Program-made: the position numbers and the translations under genes
In this document: one piece after another, positions 60,376 to 64,000 of the stretch
How positions within the stretch are numbered: the stretch's first letter is position 1
Layout: every line of letters begins with the position of its first letter
Source of the DNA: Candidatus Coatesiibacteriota bacterium
GTDB lineage: Bacteria > JAFGND01
Length of the DNA stretch: 64,000 bases
Assembly (NCBI GenBank): GCA_016927185.1
Contig: JAFGND010000044.1
Location: 6,626 to 70,625, forward strand
Direction of reading: 5' to 3'
Notes under the pieces: generated by a model
Told to the model about the DNA's origin: nothing
The model's database searches: none
Seen by the model: the letters and a program-made list of their open reading frames with translations, nothing else

Positions 60376-63300
60376 TTAAAAATCTCCGCCAAGAGTGAAA
60401 TAGAAATAAGGAGAAGAAACTGATTTGAAATCAGAATGCCATGACCAGTCCATTTTCAATGTAAGAAATCCAAGCCCCACTCTGGGACCCATCCCAAATC
60501 CGAATTTCAAATCCTTCAGCCTTCCTTCCTCTGCTCCCTTGAATTGATAAGCTTTATTGAATGTGCCTCCAAGATCTGTGAAAATCACTCCACCTATTGG
60601 GGAAAAAAGCATTGGAAGTGGAAATCTTATTAACAGATAGTCTATGAATGGGAATCTGAACTCAGTGTTGAAAAGCCCGTAATAATGACCATTAAACTCG
60701 AAATAGTCATATCCCCTCAGCTGTTCACCCTTGTTGAGATAGAAGTTCTTGAAATCAAGTTTGCCCTTATCATCAAGTGCACCTAAAAGTCCTGTATCAG
60801 GAATATTTCCTCCTAAATAGAAATACTGGGGAGTTTTTCCCATGCTTCCTCCAGCTGCTATCCTGAATGCAAATGCATACCTGTGATTAATGTTGGCATA
60901 TTTTCTCATATCAACCTGAAGACTTGTAAATTCTATATCCTTTCCGTAAGCAAAGCTAATCTCAGCACCAAGTCTTCTTCCATTGATTGGGCCAAAATAA
61001 TTCCACAGACTTGTATCTTCAGTCAGGCTGAGAGAAGGAGTTTGTATGACTACATCCTCTATCTTACCTTCATCTTCCCTGGGTTGATAGAAATCACGTC
61101 TTATGTACCTGCTTATCATGCTCATATCAATCTTTACATAACGGTTCAAGGGATATCGCAGATTCAATCCACCACCTACTGTCCTGTCAGAAAAATATAT
61201 ATCATCCTCAGGATTTTCCTCAAAGAGATAATAATATTCGTTCTGGTGCAAAGCAATTACTCCTAAATCAATTCTGTGTGGAAGATAATAATATTGAATC
61301 TGTGCGGCAATATCTGTGACCTGCCCCTGCATTCCTGTAATTATATATATCTGGTGATTTCCAAGGAAATCGGATATTGCAAACAAGGCTTGTCCTCCCA
61401 GACCGAATATGGTATCATAACTCATCAATGCTGTCAAATAATCTATGCTGAAAGATGGTGTATATTTTCTTGCCCTCAATTTGTAAGGGAATTCCTGATC
61501 CGCTTCCTCTTTTTCAGGAATAATATATTCTACAGGATAGAGGAATGGCTTGTTTAATGCAGGATCCTTCTTTACGAGCAAGTCTTTCCTGGGATTTTCC
61601 CTTCCCATGTTATCCTCGAATTCAGTATCCTTTCTCTTTTCTTTGTCATCCTTTTTTGGAGGTTCTTTCCCTTTTTCATCAGGTTTCACAACAGGGCTGG
61701 TTGGTACTTCCTTTTTTGCAACTACCGCTGAAGGATTCAGTTTCGTTATTTCCTTGTTCCATTCTTCCTTTATCTTGTCTAATCTTGAGTGTTTCAGAAC
61801 ATAGATATTCCATCCACCCCTGTCGTAAGAATAATAGACAAGATCCTTGAACTTGGCATCAGTTGTCGGCAGGTAATTCCCCCCCAGTACATTAGTTACA
61901 CAATATGTTGCCTTTCCAGTGATGTCAGTTAAAGCAAGATTTCTTATGCCATTCCCATCATTCGTGAAGAGGTAACCTTTCCTGTCAGGAATAAGGCATG
62001 GATTTTTTTCATCCCCCTTGAGAGATACTAATGTTGTTATTTTTCCAGATTCTATTTCATATTTGTAGAGATCGTATCCTTTGCCACCTCTGTCACTTGA
62101 AAAAACTATATACTTGTCATCATTATCGAAAATGGGATCCGTATCATCATAGAAATCAAATGTCTTTCTTTCATGCTTTGCTGTCTTTAAATCAAGTATA
62201 TATAAGTCAGCTTTGCCTTCCTTAATGCCTCTGTAAACTATTTTGTCACCACTATTAGAAAAGCTTGGCATGTATGATGCATCGCAATCAGTCTTGTATC
62301 TGTTTACAACTCTTGATTTGAATGGATCCATGATATAAATCCAGTCAGCTCCCTTACTGCCTGCAATGAAAGTGATGTATTTGCCGTCTTGGCTCCATGA
62401 TAATTTCAAACTCAGAAAATCGAAATCCTGGAATTCTCCTGATGTTTCAGTCCTTGCTATTCTTCTTACCAGTTTGCCATCTGCCACTTTCATGAGATAT
62501 ATATCTGCATATTGCTTCCAGTTTGTAAGAAAAGCTATATGTTTTCCATCAGGAGAAATGGATGGAGCAATATTGAACGAGGATCTGTCCTTAGTATGAT
62601 CCGTCAGCTGTCTTGAAATCTCGTCAGGTTCAAGCCTCTTGTTAATTGCATCCCAGAATTGCCTTTTCATCCATCTTTCAAAGTCTCTCTCTATGTAATC
62701 CATGTTGCTTTGGAGATTTTCCTCAAGAACTTTCTCGAAATTCTGCCTTCTTGAATAGTCTCGAAGTATCTTGAAAATCATCTCTCGTCCATAATTCTCT
62801 TCAAGATATCTATGGAACCACTGTCCTTCCTTATACAAGAGATATCCTCCATAATAGTCAATTTCTCTCAATGGAATCATATAGTTGTGAATGGCAGCAT
62901 CTCTCATAACCATCTCAGATTCAACCTCATTAACAACACTCAGATGTTCTGCTATTCCTTCTGTATACCACAAGGGAATTCTTCCCAATAGTTCAAGCTT
63001 GACAAGCATTCCAAGGGATCTTCCCGCAAATAACATGTCATACATGAAAGCATGTACAAGCTCGTGCTTGGTTACATGTCTGAAATCCTCATAGGATCCA
63101 TTGAAGGGAACAACAACTCTCCTCTTGATGAATTCAGTGAAACCGCCAATGCTCTGTCCTATATCCTCGTTTATTATATTTGTCTGTCTGAATTCAGAAG
63201 GGGATCTGTACAGAACTATCTGGATTTTTTCCTTGAAATTATGCTTGAAATCGATACTCAGCTCATGATATGCCTGTTCTAAAATATCTACAAAACGGGG

Positions 63301-63456
63301 GATAAGTTTTTCCTCTCCCTTGTAATAGAATATCTTGAAATGAGCAGTTTCAGTTATCTGCCAGTTGAAATATTTGTACTGGATTTTGCTGACACCGAAC
63401 TCAAGAGCTGAGAGTAGTGTTGGTATTATCAATAAAATCACTAATATTCTGTACAT
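60376..63456 (-). CDS. Fusion of HExxH metalloprotease-like, TolB-like propeller and BamA-type barrel
   Basis: A 1026-residue outer-membrane protein. After a signal peptide (RILVILLIIPTLLSA), residues 35-270 form a gluzincin-type protease domain with H131-E-L-V-H135 and E166 in WYTEGIAEHLS. A TolB/WD40-like propeller follows (about 285-585: ISPDGKHIAFLTN, SWSQDGKYITFIAG, FSSDRGGKGYDLY). A Lys/Pro-rich spacer (590-640) leads to an Omp85-type barrel (about 670-1026) ending in FTLGGDF. A role in outer-membrane assembly or quality control is plausible. AAGAGGT precedes the ATG. Confidence 0.85.
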   Translation of the reverse strand: MYRILVILLIIPTLLSALEFGVSKIQYKYFNWQITETAHFKIFYYKGEEKLIPRFVDILEQAYHELSIDFKHNFKEKIQIVLYRSPSEFRQTNIINEDIGQSIGGFTEFIKRRVVVPFNGSYEDFRHVTKHELVHAFMYDMLFAGRSLGMLVKLELLGRIPLWYTEGIAEHLSVVNEVESEMVMRDAAIHNYMIPLREIDYYGGYLLYKEGQWFHRYLEENYGREMIFKILRDYSRRQNFEKVLEENLQSNMDYIERDFERWMKRQFWDAINKRLEPDEISRQLTDHTKDRSSFNIAPSISPDGKHIAFLTNWKQYADIYLMKVADGKLVRRIARTETSGEFQDFDFLSLKLSWSQDGKYITFIAGSKGADWIYIMDPFKSRVVNRYKTDCDASYMPSFSNSGDKIVYRGIKEGKADLYILDLKTAKHERKTFDFYDDTDPIFDNDDKYIVFSSDRGGKGYDLYKYEIESGKITTLVSLKGDEKNPCLIPDRKGYLFTNDGNGIRNLALTDITGKATYCVTNVLGGNYLPTTDAKFKDLVYYSYDRGGWNIYVLKHSRLDKIKEEWNKEITKLNPSAVVAKKEVPTSPVVKPDEKGKEPPKKDDKEKRKDTEFEDNMGRENPRKDLLVKKDPALNKPFLYPVEYIIPEKEEADQEFPYKLRARKYTPSFSIDYLTALMSYDTIFGLGGQALFAISDFLGNHQIYIITGMQGQVTDIAAQIQYYYLPHRIDLGVIALHQNEYYYLFEENPEDDIYFSDRTVGGGLNLRYPLNRYVKIDMSMISRYIRRDFYQPREDEGKIEDVVIQTPSLSLTEDTSLWNYFGPINGRRLGAEISFAYGKDIEFTSLQVDMRKYANINHRYAFAFRIAAGGSMGKTPQYFYLGGNIPDTGLLGALDDKGKLDFKNFYLNKGEQLRGYDYFEFNGHYYGLFNTEFRFPFIDYLLIRFPLPMLFSPIGGVIFTDLGGTFNKAYQFKGAEEGRLKDLKFGFGMGPRVGLGFLTLKMDWSWHSDFKSVSSPYFYFTLGGDF

Positions 63457-63740
63457 CTTTTACCTCTTCATTCATGACATGGTTGAAACAAAAAATAAGG
63501 CTATCTTTTGTCAAGATAAAAGGATTAGATATAAGATTTGATTCTACTGTCTTTAACTATTTCAGGCTTATCTTGCAGTCTCTGGTAGTATGATAAAGGA
63601 ATGATATTACTATAACTCAGTTTATGTATACAGATGGTTTTTAAAGATTTCGGGAAATTTCGTCCTTGACTTTAAATCTTGCCAAATTTTAAGTGAAACA
63701 TATATGAAAGGAAGACCATGATTATAGTAAGGAGGCTATT
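63457..63740. promoter_or_regulatory. 284-bp divergent intergenic region
   Basis: No gene is seen. On the minus strand TTGACA (63514-63509) lies 58 bp before the fusion gene start; on the plus strand CTTGACT is near 63663, about 77 bp before the propeller start. The rest is AT-rich without clear structure. Confidence 0.4.
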
Positions 63741-64000
63741 ATGAGAAACCTTTTAATTGCCATGATTCTTCTATCATTATCTAGTCTTCTTTTTTCAGCA
63801 CCAGGAGATTTGATATGGAGATATCAGACAGGTTATTGGGTTGACTCTTCCCCTTGTGTTTCAGATGGAGTTGTTTTTGTAGGAAGTGGTGATAATTATC
63901 TTTATGCAATAAACAGCTCATCAGGAACTCTTAAATGGAGATATATGACAGGTAGTTATGTTTACTCTTCTCCTTGTGTTTCAGATGGAGTTGTTTTTGT
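63741..64000 (+). CDS. Secreted PQQ-like beta-propeller protein (incomplete, runs off the window)
   Basis: The first 86 codons of a further propeller. AAGGAGG precedes the ATG, and the signal peptide (LLIAMILLSLSSLLFSA) is followed by WRYQTGYWVDSSPCVSDG, then a blade with VGSGDNYLYAINSSSGTLKWRY and the start of the next. Two consecutive blades are nearly identical in DNA (37 nt with one mismatch, from 63844 and 63964), showing a recent 120-bp tandem duplication. No lipobox is seen. It is related to the propellers at 7227 and 13419. Confidence 0.85.
   Translation, partial: MRNLLIAMILLSLSSLLFSAPGDLIWRYQTGYWVDSSPCVSDGVVFVGSGDNYLYAINSSSGTLKWRYMTGSYVYSSPCVSDGVVF

Overview
The window is AT-rich, densely coded chromosomal DNA from a diderm bacterium. 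The diderm assignment rests on a complete lipopolysaccharide-export set scattered over four loci (lptC-lptA-lptB, lptD, lptE), many lipoproteins with an lgt gene, outer-membrane barrels (LptD, a PorV-like protein, a BamA-like protein) and AsmA and TonB-like domains. Two secreted proteins carry a C-terminal type IX secretion (T9SS)-style sorting domain. GWxTD, DUF5683, PorV-like and MglA proteins also occur. Together these suggest the FCB superphylum or a related candidate phylum (WOR-3-like or similar). The exact lineage is inference. I see no phage, insertion sequence, CRISPR array or rRNA; this is core genome with unusual fusions.

Layout. 1-6123: a secreted papain-like protease and, on the minus strand, a large soluble-adenylyl-cyclase-like signalling protein. 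6264-10089 (minus): two lipoproteins with Gly-Thr repeat linkers (an SGNH-like protein and a beta-propeller) and an MFS transporter with a disrupted 5' end. 10123-14822 (plus): small proteins, tRNA-Val and tRNA-Asp, an HD hydrolase, a DUF5683 protein, a methyltransferase and a secreted propeller. 14849-24810 (minus): a probable operon of tal, cheR, a giant acyl-CoA dehydratase activase, proS, an orphan DNA methyltransferase, a TonB-like protein and an FGE-fold lipoprotein. 25286-31060 (plus): LytR_C protein, lptC, lptA, lptB, mglA, rpiB, a molybdopterin-fold protein and map. 31061-33965 (minus): an O-antigen ligase-like protein, a PilT-like ATPase and an unknown protein. 34097-34975 (plus): a membrane protein. 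34976-39272 (minus): PorV-like protein, flippase-like protein and lptD.

39508-45716 (plus): dnaA, then a tight cluster of radical SAM, zinc-ribbon, ParB-like, B12-radical SAM and phosphatidyltransferase genes. 45720-52321 (minus): PP2C phosphatase and FHA protein, then EcsC, lptE, GWxTD, hflX and M50 protease. 52437-53307 (plus): two membrane proteins. 53308-55782 (minus): an AsmA-transglycosylase fusion and LapA. 55995-58355 (plus): miaA and a polyprenyl sugar transferase. 58299-63456 (minus): lgt, rodA and a metalloprotease-propeller-barrel fusion. 63741-end: start of another secreted propeller.

Theme: envelope building dominates. LPS transport, O-antigen or exopolysaccharide steps, peptidoglycan synthesis (RodA plus GT51), lipoprotein modification and outer-membrane assembly sit among regulators (cyclase, PP2C/FHA, MglA, CheR). 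The most unusual points are: a recurrent CTTGACA box 35-39 bp before start codons that lack a Shine-Dalgarno sequence, suggesting leaderless mRNAs; a tandem cyclase whose two halves supply complementary catalytic residues; a PilT-like ATPase and a sulfite-oxidase-fold protein that each lack signature residues; a probable CTG start for hflX; and the radical SAM/ParB-like cluster downstream of dnaA.
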